64,000 bases of DNA from Veillonellaceae bacterium (GTDB taxonomy: Bacteria > Bacillota > Negativicutes > Veillonellales > Dialisteraceae), in NCBI GenBank assembly GCA_025992895.1, contig DAJPGA010000001.1, forward strand, positions 1,867,001-1,931,000. Direction: 5' to 3'. Below, piece by piece: positions 1 through 7,281 of the stretch (within the stretch, counting starts at the first letter, position 1; the number at the start of each line of letters is the position of its first letter). The notes under the pieces are model-generated. The model was given only the letters and a program-made list of their open reading frames with translations, ran no database searches and was not told the origin of the DNA. The translations under genes and the position numbers were made by a program.

Positions 1-1442
1 AGACACGCGTCACCAAGAAGGTCATTGATGCGGCTGTGAACCTGAAGGTCATCGGAAGAGCCGGCGTCGGCATCGACGGCATCGATATCCCAGAAGCTAC
101 CAAGAAAGGCATCACTGTCGTCAATACGCCGGAATCTAATACGATTGCTGCCTGCGAGCACACGATTGCCCTGATGCTCTCCATGACGCGCCACATTCCG
201 CAGGCACACCAGTCCATCATGGAAGGCCGCTGGGACAGAAAGAGCTTCACAGGCATCCAGCTTCTGAACAAGACCGTCGGCATCATCGGCGTCGGCCGCG
301 TAGGTTCCAATGTGGCAAAACGTCTGCAGGCTTTCAACATGAAGACCATCGGCTATGATCCTTATATCCCGCTGGAAAGAGGCCAGCAGCTCGGCGTGGA
401 ACTGACCGATCTGGATACACTTCTCCGTGAATCTGACTACATCACCCTCCACACACCGCTGACGGATGAAACACGCGGCATGATTGATAAAGAAGCCATT
501 GCAAAAATGAAAGACGGCGTTCGCCTCGTCAATGCATCCCGCGGTGCAGTCGTCGATATCGAAGCGCTCGCTGAGGCGCTGAAGAATGGAAAAGTCGCAG
601 GTGCCGGCATCGACGTATGGCCGAACGAACCGCTGAAGCCGGAAGAAAACCCGTTCCTCGGTCTGACCAATGTCGCTCTAACCCCTCACCTTGGTGCTTC
701 CACCAAAGAAGCGCAGGCAGGTGTTGCTACCGATGTTGCTGTCGGTGTAGCGCAGGCTCTCCATGGTGAACCGGTTGCAACGGCTGTCAATGCATCCCCG
801 ATTACCAAGGCCACACTCAATGTCATCCAGCCATACTTCGACCTCTGCGAAAGAATGGGCAACATCGGCATCGACCTGGCCGGCGGCAGGATTTCCGGCG
901 TCAATGTCGAATATACCGGCGAACTGGCTGAAACGGAAACAGCACCTCTTACAACCGCTGTCTTGAAAGGTCTCCTTGCTCCTGTCCTCCAGCAGACGGT
1001 CAATTTCGTCAACGCCAGAGGCATCGCAGAAGAACGCCACATGGAAGTCCGCGAAGTCAAAGCCAGAAAAGGCCATTACTTCACCAACACGATTTCCCTC
1101 ACCATCGACACAGACAAAGGAACCCACAGAATCACAGGCTCCCTCTTTGACAGAAAAGAAGCCAAGATTGTTTCCCTCGATCATTTCAGAGTCGATTTCG
1201 AGCCAAAAGGCTGCATCATCATCGCTCCACATGAAGACAAACCGGGCATGATCGGTCAGGTAGCAGGAGTTCTCGGCGCTGCCGGCATCAACATTAACGG
1301 CATGCAGGTCGGAGCTTCCAATGACAAGGGCATCAATGTCATGGCCGTCGCTGTAGACAAGGATATCCCGACCGCTGTCCTCCCGTCCCTCATGAATATC
1401 GAAGGAATCAAGGACGTCAAAGTCATCCACTGCGAACATTAA
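1..1442 (+). CDS. serA: D-3-phosphoglycerate dehydrogenase, 5' end missing
   Basis: Oxidises 3-phosphoglycerate to 3-phosphohydroxypyruvate with NAD, the first step of serine synthesis, in the cytosol. The frame is open from base 3 and reads TRVTKKVIDAA before the family block RAGVGIDGIDIPEA, so the gene begins upstream of the window; the GTG at 36 is internal. Visible blocks are the nucleotide-binding loop GIIGVGRVGSNVA, NASRGAVVD with the substrate arginine, the GIDVWPNEP block and the catalytic histidine in LTPHLGAST. An intervening allosteric domain and a C-terminal ACT domain (DKPGMIGQVAGVLG) follow, so this is the long form of the enzyme. A histidine phosphatase gene starts 27 bases downstream and is probably co-transcribed. 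Confidence 0.95.
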   Translation, partial: TRVTKKVIDAAVNLKVIGRAGVGIDGIDIPEATKKGITVVNTPESNTIAACEHTIALMLSMTRHIPQAHQSIMEGRWDRKSFTGIQLLNKTVGIIGVGRVGSNVAKRLQAFNMKTIGYDPYIPLERGQQLGVELTDLDTLLRESDYITLHTPLTDETRGMIDKEAIAKMKDGVRLVNASRGAVVDIEALAEALKNGKVAGAGIDVWPNEPLKPEENPFLGLTNVALTPHLGASTKEAQAGVATDVAVGVAQALHGEPVATAVNASPITKATLNVIQPYFDLCERMGNIGIDLAGGRISGVNVEYTGELAETETAPLTTAVLKGLLAPVLQQTVNFVNARGIAEERHMEVREVKARKGHYFTNTISLTIDTDKGTHRITGSLFDRKEAKIVSLDHFRVDFEPKGCIIIAPHEDKPGMIGQVAGVLGAAGININGMQVGASNDKGINVMAVAVDKDIPTAVLPSLMNIEGIKDVKVIHCEH

Positions 1443-1469
1443 TCCATGAATTTTTGAAAAGGAGCCATC

Positions 1470-2108
1470 ATGGTACGAATTATTCTGATCCGCCACGGGG
1501 AAACCACATGGAATACGGAAGGCCGTTATCAGGGCCAGGAAGATACCCCGCTTTCCGAAAGAGGCATCCGTCAGGGCATGGCTTGCGCAGAAGGACTGAA
1601 GGACATCCACATCGACCGCGCCATTTCCAGTCCCCTCTCCCGTTCCTACGAAACATGCCGGATGGCGGCTGAGAAACACGGCCTTGCCGTAGAAAAGGAC
1701 GAAAGGCTGACGGAAATCAGCCACGGCCTTTGGGAAGGCATCCATGCCGATGAGATCGAAGCCAGGTATCCGAAATCATTCCATCTCTGGCATACCCATC
1801 CTGAAAAAGTGCAGATGCCGGAAGGCGAATGTCTGGAAGATGTCAGGAAACGCGTCCGCGCTGCTTTTGACGAATATGCAGAAAAGTATGACGGGGAAAC
1901 CGTCCTCGTCGCCGCGCACGATGCAGTAAACAAGGTCATCATCTGCGATCTCTTCGGCATGGGCATCGGCCGCTTCTGGCAGATCAAGCAGGACAATGCC
2001 TGCATCAACATCCTCGAATATGACAAGGGCGTCTGGAGGCTTGTCACGATGAATTCCACACCGCATTTGGGCTACCTCATCAGCGGAACGGAGCAAAAAG
2101 GATTATAA
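1470..2108 (+). CDS. Histidine phosphatase family protein (phosphoglycerate mutase-like)
   Basis: A 212-residue branch-1 histidine phosphatase. The phosphohistidine motif LIRHGETTWN lies at the N terminus, the second arginine block in SPLSRSYETC, the acid residue in LTEISHGLWEG, and the second catalytic histidine in VAAHDAV near residue 150. The start is supported by AAAGGAG about 8 bases upstream. Cobalamin-synthesis (CobC), sugar-phosphate and phosphoserine phosphatases all share this fold. The tight position behind serA makes a phosphoserine phosphatase role (the last step of serine synthesis) attractive, but that is inferred from context only. No mutase-specific insert is obvious. Confidence 0.85.
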   Translation: MVRIILIRHGETTWNTEGRYQGQEDTPLSERGIRQGMACAEGLKDIHIDRAISSPLSRSYETCRMAAEKHGLAVEKDERLTEISHGLWEGIHADEIEARYPKSFHLWHTHPEKVQMPEGECLEDVRKRVRAAFDEYAEKYDGETVLVAAHDAVNKVIICDLFGMGIGRFWQIKQDNACINILEYDKGVWRLVTMNSTPHLGYLISGTEQKGL

Positions 2109-2115
2109 GGAAATG

Positions 2116-2163
2116 AAAAGGAGCTGTGACAAAATGTCCAATCATTTTGCTACAGCTCCTTTT
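2116..2163 (+). terminator. Intrinsic terminator after the serA operon
   Basis: A long near-perfect inverted repeat (AAAAGGAGCTGTGACAAAATG against CATTTTGCTACAGCTCCTTTT with a short loop) ends in a T run. It starts 8 bases after the phosphatase stop. It also forms the left edge of a larger repeat-bounded element. Confidence 0.75.
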
Positions 2164-2376
2164 ATGCTGGCATATTCAATTAGAAGATTATCCAACACAT
2201 TTATATATTTATGTTATCTGAAAACCTCAAAACCTCGCTGCACTCGAAGGAAATGAACCTCCTCAGTCGCCTCCGGCGCCAGCTCCCCCTACGGGGCAAG
2301 CTCAAACACCCTTAAACCGAACTTCGTTCGAGAAAAGAAAAACGGTGTTTTGGTGGATTTTGTCACATCCCCTTTT
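2116..2376. repeat. MITE-like element with about 20-bp terminal inverted repeats
   Basis: The left end at 2116-2135 (AAAAGGAGCTGTGACAAAAT) and the reverse complement of 2357-2376 (AAAAGGGGATGTGACAAAAT) match at 18 of 20 positions. The 260-bp interior has no credible gene. It holds palindromic modules: CGCCTCCGGCG, CCCCCTACGGGG, CGAACTTCGTTCG, and a CAAACACC / GGTGTTTTG pair. Related modules recur near 55 kb, and the end sequence recurs as a solo hairpin at 4894-4937. No clear target duplication is visible. It could be a non-autonomous transposon relic or a structured extragenic repeat. Confidence 0.5.
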
Positions 2377-2386
2377 TGCGCTTTCA

Positions 2387-3010
2387 TCAATGATTCATTG
2401 CTGCCTGCGGAGTGCGGTCCGGCGCTGTATCACCGGATAAATTAGAAGGAATCTCGGTCGGAACGCGGCGGTACGGGAATGTTTTGTAAATATTCCTCAT
2501 CATTTCATCGAGGATATAAACATTCCTGACGAAGCTTTCATCTTCCGTCTTCCAGTAGGAAGCCTTGTCATCCCTGACAATGCCGTCTGCCTTCTTGTAG
2601 GAGTAAATGTCTATTCTGGCTGCTGTCTCAATGAATGCATCTCCATCGGAGAAAGGCATGGGGTGCATGATGATCTGCTGCCAGCGGGAAATGACCGGCA
2701 TGACGACGATATCTGCGCCCGTCTGTTCAGCAAGAGCAGGAAGTTCTGAAGGCGAATACGCTTTGCCGGCATATCCCTCCGTATCCAGTTTCCTGTAGTA
2801 AGGATAGCGGAATATCGTATTCATCTCGCGGTTCACATAAGAGGCTGCATAGTCGCCGTCGCCAAAGAGAGCGGGCAGGAGAAGCACTGTCCTCGTATTG
2901 TCAAAATAGCCCAGCTTGCGGTTCATGACCTGCTCATCCGCTGCCATGGACACCGTGCCTGCGCCTAAAATGAGGAGAAAAGCAAGAAACCATCCAAAGA
3001 TTTTTTTCAT
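2387..3010 (-). CDS. Secreted protein of unknown function
   Basis: The product is 207 residues from the ATG at 3010, which follows GGAGGATTTCCT. An upstream in-frame extension to 3103 lacks an SD and is not used. The N terminus (MKKIFGWFLAFLLILGAG) is a signal peptide with probable cleavage near SMAADE, so the protein should act in the periplasm. The mature part contains TVLLLPALFGDGDYAASYV and ADIVVMPVISRW, which suggest a compact alpha/beta fold, and ends in a polar tail. I recognise no family or catalytic motif. It stands alone between the serA operon and a LysR gene. Confidence 0.6.
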   Translation of the reverse strand: MKKIFGWFLAFLLILGAGTVSMAADEQVMNRKLGYFDNTRTVLLLPALFGDGDYAASYVNREMNTIFRYPYYRKLDTEGYAGKAYSPSELPALAEQTGADIVVMPVISRWQQIIMHPMPFSDGDAFIETAARIDIYSYKKADGIVRDDKASYWKTEDESFVRNVYILDEMMRNIYKTFPYRRVPTEIPSNLSGDTAPDRTPQAAMNH

Positions 3011-3102
3011 AGGAAATCCTCCTTTCGATTCATGTCCTTTTCTGTATTGTAGCACGTTCAGGAAAGGGACGTCATGGAGCCCGTCCCCTTTCCCGGGCAT
3101 CA

Positions 3103-3138
3103 AAAAAGCAGGCCGCTATGCATGAGCAGTCTGCTTTT
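3103..3138 (-). terminator. Terminator of the LysR-type gene
   Basis: On the minus strand AAAGCAG and CTGCTTTTTT flank a loop just beyond the LysR stop codon at 3150, giving a GC-containing stem with a T run. Confidence 0.65.
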
Positions 3139-3149
3139 ATTCTTATTAT

Positions 3150-4016
3150 TTACACGCCGAAGTACTTGCGTATGTAGTCGACGAAAATCCTGACAGGCGT
3201 CGACTGAAGCATCGGTTCCTTGTAGATGAGGTGGCTCGGCCTCAAGATCGGCTTCTTCTGTCTGTCATAAATCATCTCACGGTTGACGCTTGGAGCGCAT
3301 TTCGGGAGAAGATCGGCCGGGATCAGGGAATGACCAAGACCCTGGTTGACGATTTCCACGCAGGTCAGGCAGTCAGACACTGTCAGCATGAAATGCGGGG
3401 AATCGGAGAAGTTGTGTCTCCACCAGCGGGTACGGAGTTCGTCAAGGGACGGATCGCTCCTGTAACGAATGGAAGGCTGTCCCGGAAGCGTATTGTAATC
3501 GATTTCCTTGGCGGAAATCAGGTAGAGCGGTGCGTCTTCAAGCAGAATGTCGGAATCCGGCCATTCCTGATTGCCTCTTACGATGGCAAGATGGATGTCT
3601 TCCTTCTTCACCAGCTTGACCAGGCGGTCGCTCGTATCCGTCGTCAGGGAAATTTCAATATCACTGTATTCGTCTACAAATCCTTTCAGGATAGCCGGCA
3701 TATGGGACTGCGCAAAAGACTGGCTCGCGCCAATGCGGAGAACGCCGGAAATGGAATTCGGTTCATGCGTGACATAGTTCTTCATATCCTGATACTGCTG
3801 CAGTTCTTTTTCCGCGAAGGAGAAAAGCCTGTTGCCCGCATCTGTGAAATGCACACCTTTATTGGTACGGATGAAAAGTGGACATCCTATTTCCTTTTCC
3901 ATCTGGCTCAGCCTGTACGTCAAAGAAGGCTGTGTCATGAACAGCCGCTTTGCTACCTTATTGATACTCCGCTCTTCGCGCAAATAGATGAGGATTTTCC
4001 AATCCGTGTTATTCAT
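3150..4016 (-). CDS. LysR-type transcriptional regulator
   Basis: A 288-residue DNA-binding regulator. The N-terminal winged helix-turn-helix is clear (SINKVAKRLFMTQPSLTYRLSQMEKEIGCPLFIRTNKGVHFTDAG, positions about 15-60). The effector-binding domain follows, with LRIGASQSFAQSHMPAILKGF near residue 95. The target is unknown: neighbouring genes run in the same direction and are separated by terminators. An inverted repeat overlapping its own -10 region upstream points to autoregulation. Confidence 0.85.
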   Translation of the reverse strand: MNNTDWKILIYLREERSINKVAKRLFMTQPSLTYRLSQMEKEIGCPLFIRTNKGVHFTDAGNRLFSFAEKELQQYQDMKNYVTHEPNSISGVLRIGASQSFAQSHMPAILKGFVDEYSDIEISLTTDTSDRLVKLVKKEDIHLAIVRGNQEWPDSDILLEDAPLYLISAKEIDYNTLPGQPSIRYRSDPSLDELRTRWWRHNFSDSPHFMLTVSDCLTCVEIVNQGLGHSLIPADLLPKCAPSVNREMIYDRQKKPILRPSHLIYKEPMLQSTPVRIFVDYIRKYFGV

Positions 4017-4056
4017 TCGATTACCTCACGAAACCTTTACCACTACCATAAAAAGA

Positions 4057-4093
4057 TTTTGGTATAGAATTATTTTATTAGATTATACCATAA
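4057..4093 (-). promoter_or_regulatory. LysR gene promoter inside an inverted repeat
   Basis: The arms TTTTGGTATA (4057-4066) and TATACCATAA (4084-4093) match at 9 of 10 positions around a 17-base spacer. On the minus strand 4082-4090 reads TGGTATAAT, an extended -10 element (TG-N-TATAAT). A further half-site resembling TTATGGTA lies at 4043-4050. Autorepression by the LysR protein is a reasonable inference. Confidence 0.5.
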
Positions 4094-4207
4094 GTTGGCA
4101 ACAGACAGAAAGACTATATTCGATATTTTTGAGGAAATTGCAAAAAATTTCAATAAGCCGCGCATTTTATGATGACCATGCGGCAGATTCCTGGCAATTT
4201 CACCCCT

Positions 4208-4882
4208 TTAAATGAATTCCCTCGGACTTTGTGATAATATTTTCTGGCGTTCCTTGTAATCAGGTATCCAATGCGCCATCAGGTCATGAAACCTACGCGT
4301 ATGTCCCTTTTCAAGAAGATGATTGAGTTCATGGACGACGACACCCTCAATGCAGGCGCCGTCTTTTGTGATGAGATCGAGAGCAAAGCATAATTCGCCT
4401 GTCTTCACATTGCAGCTCCCCCATCTTCCCTTCATTTTCCGGATCGTTATATCGCCGGGAAATACTCCCATCGTCTCAGCCCATTTTTTGATGTACATCA
4501 CGACAATCCGCCTCACCATATCGCGCGACCATTCCTCATAGACTTTCCTGACGCTCGTTCTTGAAGAACGGACGGTGATCATGACATCCCGCCCGTTAAG
4601 GGTGCAGGCATTCGATGCGCCGCCTGCCACATGGAGCGTCACTTTCTTTCCCAGAAGAATATGTTCTTCCCCATCGGTATATTCATATTCCACTGCTTCC
4701 GGCGTCTTCTCAAGCGTCGCCAGGATCCAGCCTCTTTTCTCCGTCAGGAAACGACGGATCAGATCTTCACTGCAGGTGCGGGGAGCCGTCACGAAAACGC
4801 GTCTGCCGCGCCCGACATGGATATACATACGGCTGATGCGCTTTCTGATGACTTCCACCTCTCCCACGCCTTCTATATACAT
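4208..4882 (-). CDS. YgjP-type (DUF45) metal-dependent hydrolase
   Basis: A 224-residue protein with the zinc-binding signature VVHELNHLLEKGHTRRFHDLM near the C terminus, where HELNH and the following KGHT supply the histidines. The block MKGRWGSCNVKTGELCFALDLI just before it is typical of the YgjP/DUF45 family. E. coli YgjP has been reported to hydrolyse UTP; the fold resembles SprT metallopeptidases. The start is the ATG at 4882, with GGAGGG 4 bases upstream; a TTG 30 bases earlier would lie in a terminator hairpin and is rejected. The gene stands just downstream of the aminotransferase terminator. Confidence 0.8.
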   Translation of the reverse strand: MYIEGVGEVEVIRKRISRMYIHVGRGRRVFVTAPRTCSEDLIRRFLTEKRGWILATLEKTPEAVEYEYTDGEEHILLGKKVTLHVAGGASNACTLNGRDVMITVRSSRTSVRKVYEEWSRDMVRRIVVMYIKKWAETMGVFPGDITIRKMKGRWGSCNVKTGELCFALDLITKDGACIEGVVVHELNHLLEKGHTRRFHDLMAHWIPDYKERQKILSQSPREFI

Positions 4883-4893
4883 GTGCCCTCCAT

Positions 4894-4937
4894 AAAAAAG
4901 AGGCTGTGACAAAATGAACGCATCTTGTCACAGCTCC
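4894..4937 (-). terminator. Terminator of the aminotransferase gene
   Basis: Read on the minus strand, GGAGCTGTGACAAGATG pairs with CATTTTGTCACAGCC and is followed by CTCTTTTTT. The stem shares the word GCTGTGACAAAATG with the terminator at 2116. It lies directly ahead of the YgjP gene. Confidence 0.75.
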
Positions 4938-4948
4938 AATGTAATTTT

Positions 4949-6187
4949 TTATAACTGTCCTGTTCTTTCCATGGCTGCTTTGAGCTTTGCTGCAATGCCA
5001 TGCATTTTCTTCTTGCTGACTGCGCAGACAGCGATTCTTACGCCGGCAGCGAGCGGAACAAGGTAAATGTGGTCATCATAGAGCGCCTTGCAGGCAGCTT
5101 TGGAGTCCTTTGCAGGGACGGAAATGAAGAATCCGGATTTGTAAGGAAGGATCGGAAGCCCGACTTCTTTCGCCTCTTCGACGAAAATAGCCGCTCTTTC
5201 CTGAATCAGCTTATAATATTCTTCCTTTTCCGTTTCCCATTCATTTCTCAGCTTCTCATCTTTCCAGATGCGGCAGAGCGTTTCCTGTGCGCCCCGTACT
5301 GTATTGGACCATGTTGCGCGGCTTGTGAAGGAATTGATATCACTGAATTCACTGATGACATCCTGGCTGGAGGAAATCGCAATCAGTGCACCGCTTCTGA
5401 GGCCGTACATCGTGAACCCCTTGGACATGCTGTATTCCACAAGGACAAGGATATTCTCATGCAGTTTGCTGAACTTGGAGAAGAAATCTCTGGCATCCGG
5501 TCCTGCATAATCCAGATAAGCTACATCTGCAAAAAGGATCATGTGCTTTCCTTTTTCAGCAAGCTCGGTAAAGAGAGAAATGACAAAATCCCAGTCTTCG
5601 CTCGTCAGCGCATGGCCGGTCGGATTGTGTGCCGGCGAATTGATGATGGCCATGACATTTTCCTGATTTTCAGCCATGTGCAGGATATTTCCTTCAAAGG
5701 AAGCCCTGTTGAACTGGAGATCCTCGTCAAAAAGCTTGTAAGTGCGCAGTTTTCTGTTATTGTCTTCGCAGATTGTCTTGTATGCGCCCCAGTACCAGTC
5801 GGACGTCAGCACTTCATCGCCGGGAGATGTGTAGTTATGAACAGCATGATGGATGCCGCCGGTTCCGCCAGTTGTCGAAATGGCTGCCGTATAGGCATCC
5901 GGACGGTGGCTGCCAAAGCAGACGGCCTGTGCATCTTCCAGGTACTTGGGAGTGCCTGCAATCGGTGCATAGGAAATAATATCTGCCATCGGCAGGGATT
6001 TGAAAACTCTTTCCACAACAGGCAGGCAGACGATTTTTTCATCGTCATCCAGAATTGTGCCGATCGTCGCATTGACGACATGCTCAGCCCCGATTTTCTG
6101 AATATCCGCTTTCGCTGCGGCGGATGCACCGAAAATCACATCATTGGATTTCTTCCCCTTTGCATGGGGTGCTGCCAGACTTACCAT
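4949..6187 (-). CDS. Class I/II PLP aminotransferase, aromatic amino acid type
   Basis: A 412-residue fold-type I aminotransferase. Visible blocks are the STTGGTGGIHHAVHNY loop that binds the cofactor phosphate, the INSPAHNPTGHAL block, the aspartate in FADVAYLDY, the lysine in VEYSMSKGFTMYG that should carry the cofactor, and LRSGALIA just after it. The N terminus (NDVIFGASAAAKADI) and the TIGTILDDD block resemble aromatic-amino-acid aminotransferases of Clostridia and Negativicutes. The amino donor cannot be fixed from sequence. An upstream GAGGCG supports the ATG at 6187. It is transcribed alone. Confidence 0.85.
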   Translation of the reverse strand: MVSLAAPHAKGKKSNDVIFGASAAAKADIQKIGAEHVVNATIGTILDDDEKIVCLPVVERVFKSLPMADIISYAPIAGTPKYLEDAQAVCFGSHRPDAYTAAISTTGGTGGIHHAVHNYTSPGDEVLTSDWYWGAYKTICEDNNRKLRTYKLFDEDLQFNRASFEGNILHMAENQENVMAIINSPAHNPTGHALTSEDWDFVISLFTELAEKGKHMILFADVAYLDYAGPDARDFFSKFSKLHENILVLVEYSMSKGFTMYGLRSGALIAISSSQDVISEFSDINSFTSRATWSNTVRGAQETLCRIWKDEKLRNEWETEKEEYYKLIQERAAIFVEEAKEVGLPILPYKSGFFISVPAKDSKAACKALYDDHIYLVPLAAGVRIAVCAVSKKKMHGIAAKLKAAMERTGQL

Positions 6188-6263
6188 AAAAATGCGCCTC
6201 TTTTTCAGATCAATAAAAGTATGAAAACTCTTTGGAAATCAAGTGCAGACCGGATCTGCCCGG

Positions 6264-7208
6264 TTATACCTTTGTGCTTTCTCCGGAAGCATGGTCGGTT
6301 GTTTCAAAAAGGGCCTTTGCAAAGTCCTTCGCATTGAAGCGTTCAAGATCGTCTTCTCTTTCTCCCAGGCCGATCCATTTGACCGGGACATGGAGTTCTT
6401 CATAAATGGAAAGGACGACGCCGCCCTTGGCTGTTCCATCAAGTTTTGTCAGGACGACACCTGTCAGCGGAACGATTTCACCAAAGTTCTTTGCCTGGCT
6501 GACAGCATTCTGCCCTGTCGTCGCATCAAGGACAAGAAGCGTCTGATGCGGAGCATCCGGAATGACCTTCTTGACGACACGGCTGATCTTTGCCAGTTCT
6601 TCCATCAGGTTGACCTTTGTCTGGAGGCGGCCGGCCGTATCGATCAGGACGACATCTGCGCCTCTTGCCTTAGCGGCAGAGACAGCATCAAAAGCAACGG
6701 CTGCAGGATCAGCGCCTTCCGCATGCTTGACAATGTCAGCGCCGGTGCGTTCTGCCCAGATTGTCAGCTGTTCGGAAGCCGCTGCACGGAATGTATCGGC
6801 TGCCGCCAGAAGGACTTTCTTTCCTTCCTTGTGATAGCGGGCCGACATCTTGCCGATTGTCGTCGTCTTGCCCACACCGTTGACACCTACGACCAGGATG
6901 ACTTCCGGATGATGCACTTCCTTCAGATCCTTCTCGTCATCTTTCAGAAGCTCTTCCACTGTCTTTTCCATGAAAGGCATGACTTCGTTCGTATTGTGGA
7001 TCGTGCCTTCGGTAACGCCGCGGCGGATCTGCCTCATCAGGAAATCTGTCGTGCGGACGCCGATATCCCCGGAAAGAAGTACCATCTCCAGATCTTCCAG
7101 GAAGTCCTCGTCAATCGTTGCGTAGCCGATGACAACGCTCTCTATATTCTTGATCAAAGACTCTTTTGTCTTTGTCAGCCCTTTGCGAATTTTATCAAAA
7201 AATCCCAT
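6264..7208 (-). CDS. ftsY: Signal recognition particle receptor FtsY
   Basis: A GTPase at the inner face of the membrane that docks ribosomes carrying SRP to the Sec translocon. In 314 residues it has the short Firmicute-type N domain (MGFFDKIRKGLTKTKESL) and the SRP GTPase domain: G1 loop VVGVNGVGKTTTIGK, DTFRAAASEQL, DTAGRLQTKVNLMEEL and TKLDGTAKGGVVLSI. The long acidic domain of E. coli FtsY is absent. GGAGGGTACA precedes the ATG. It lies 73 bases downstream of smc, the usual smc-ftsY order. Confidence 0.96.
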   Translation of the reverse strand: MGFFDKIRKGLTKTKESLIKNIESVVIGYATIDEDFLEDLEMVLLSGDIGVRTTDFLMRQIRRGVTEGTIHNTNEVMPFMEKTVEELLKDDEKDLKEVHHPEVILVVGVNGVGKTTTIGKMSARYHKEGKKVLLAAADTFRAAASEQLTIWAERTGADIVKHAEGADPAAVAFDAVSAAKARGADVVLIDTAGRLQTKVNLMEELAKISRVVKKVIPDAPHQTLLVLDATTGQNAVSQAKNFGEIVPLTGVVLTKLDGTAKGGVVLSIYEELHVPVKWIGLGEREDDLERFNAKDFAKALFETTDHASGESTKV

Positions 7209-7242
7209 TGTACCCTCCTTTATTCCTTACTCTTATATGGCT

Positions 7243-7251
7243 ATTGTATCA
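7243..7251 (-). promoter_or_regulatory. Extended -10 promoter element ahead of ftsY
   Basis: The minus strand reads TGATACAAT, which fits TG-N-TATAAT, 35 bases upstream of the ftsY ATG. No -35 box is evident. The same nine bases occur ahead of three other minus-strand genes in the window. Confidence 0.4.
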
Positions 7252-7281
7252 TTTACGTGAAAATTACGCCCGAACATTTCA

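Noticed and set aside
678-1745. A 355-codon frame antisense to serA and the phosphatase
   Set aside because: It overlaps two well-supported genes on the other strand and has no recognisable domain.
4883-4912. A TTG start ten codons upstream for the YgjP-type gene
   Set aside because: It lies in the preceding terminator hairpin and lacks an SD, whereas the ATG at 4882 has GGAGGG.
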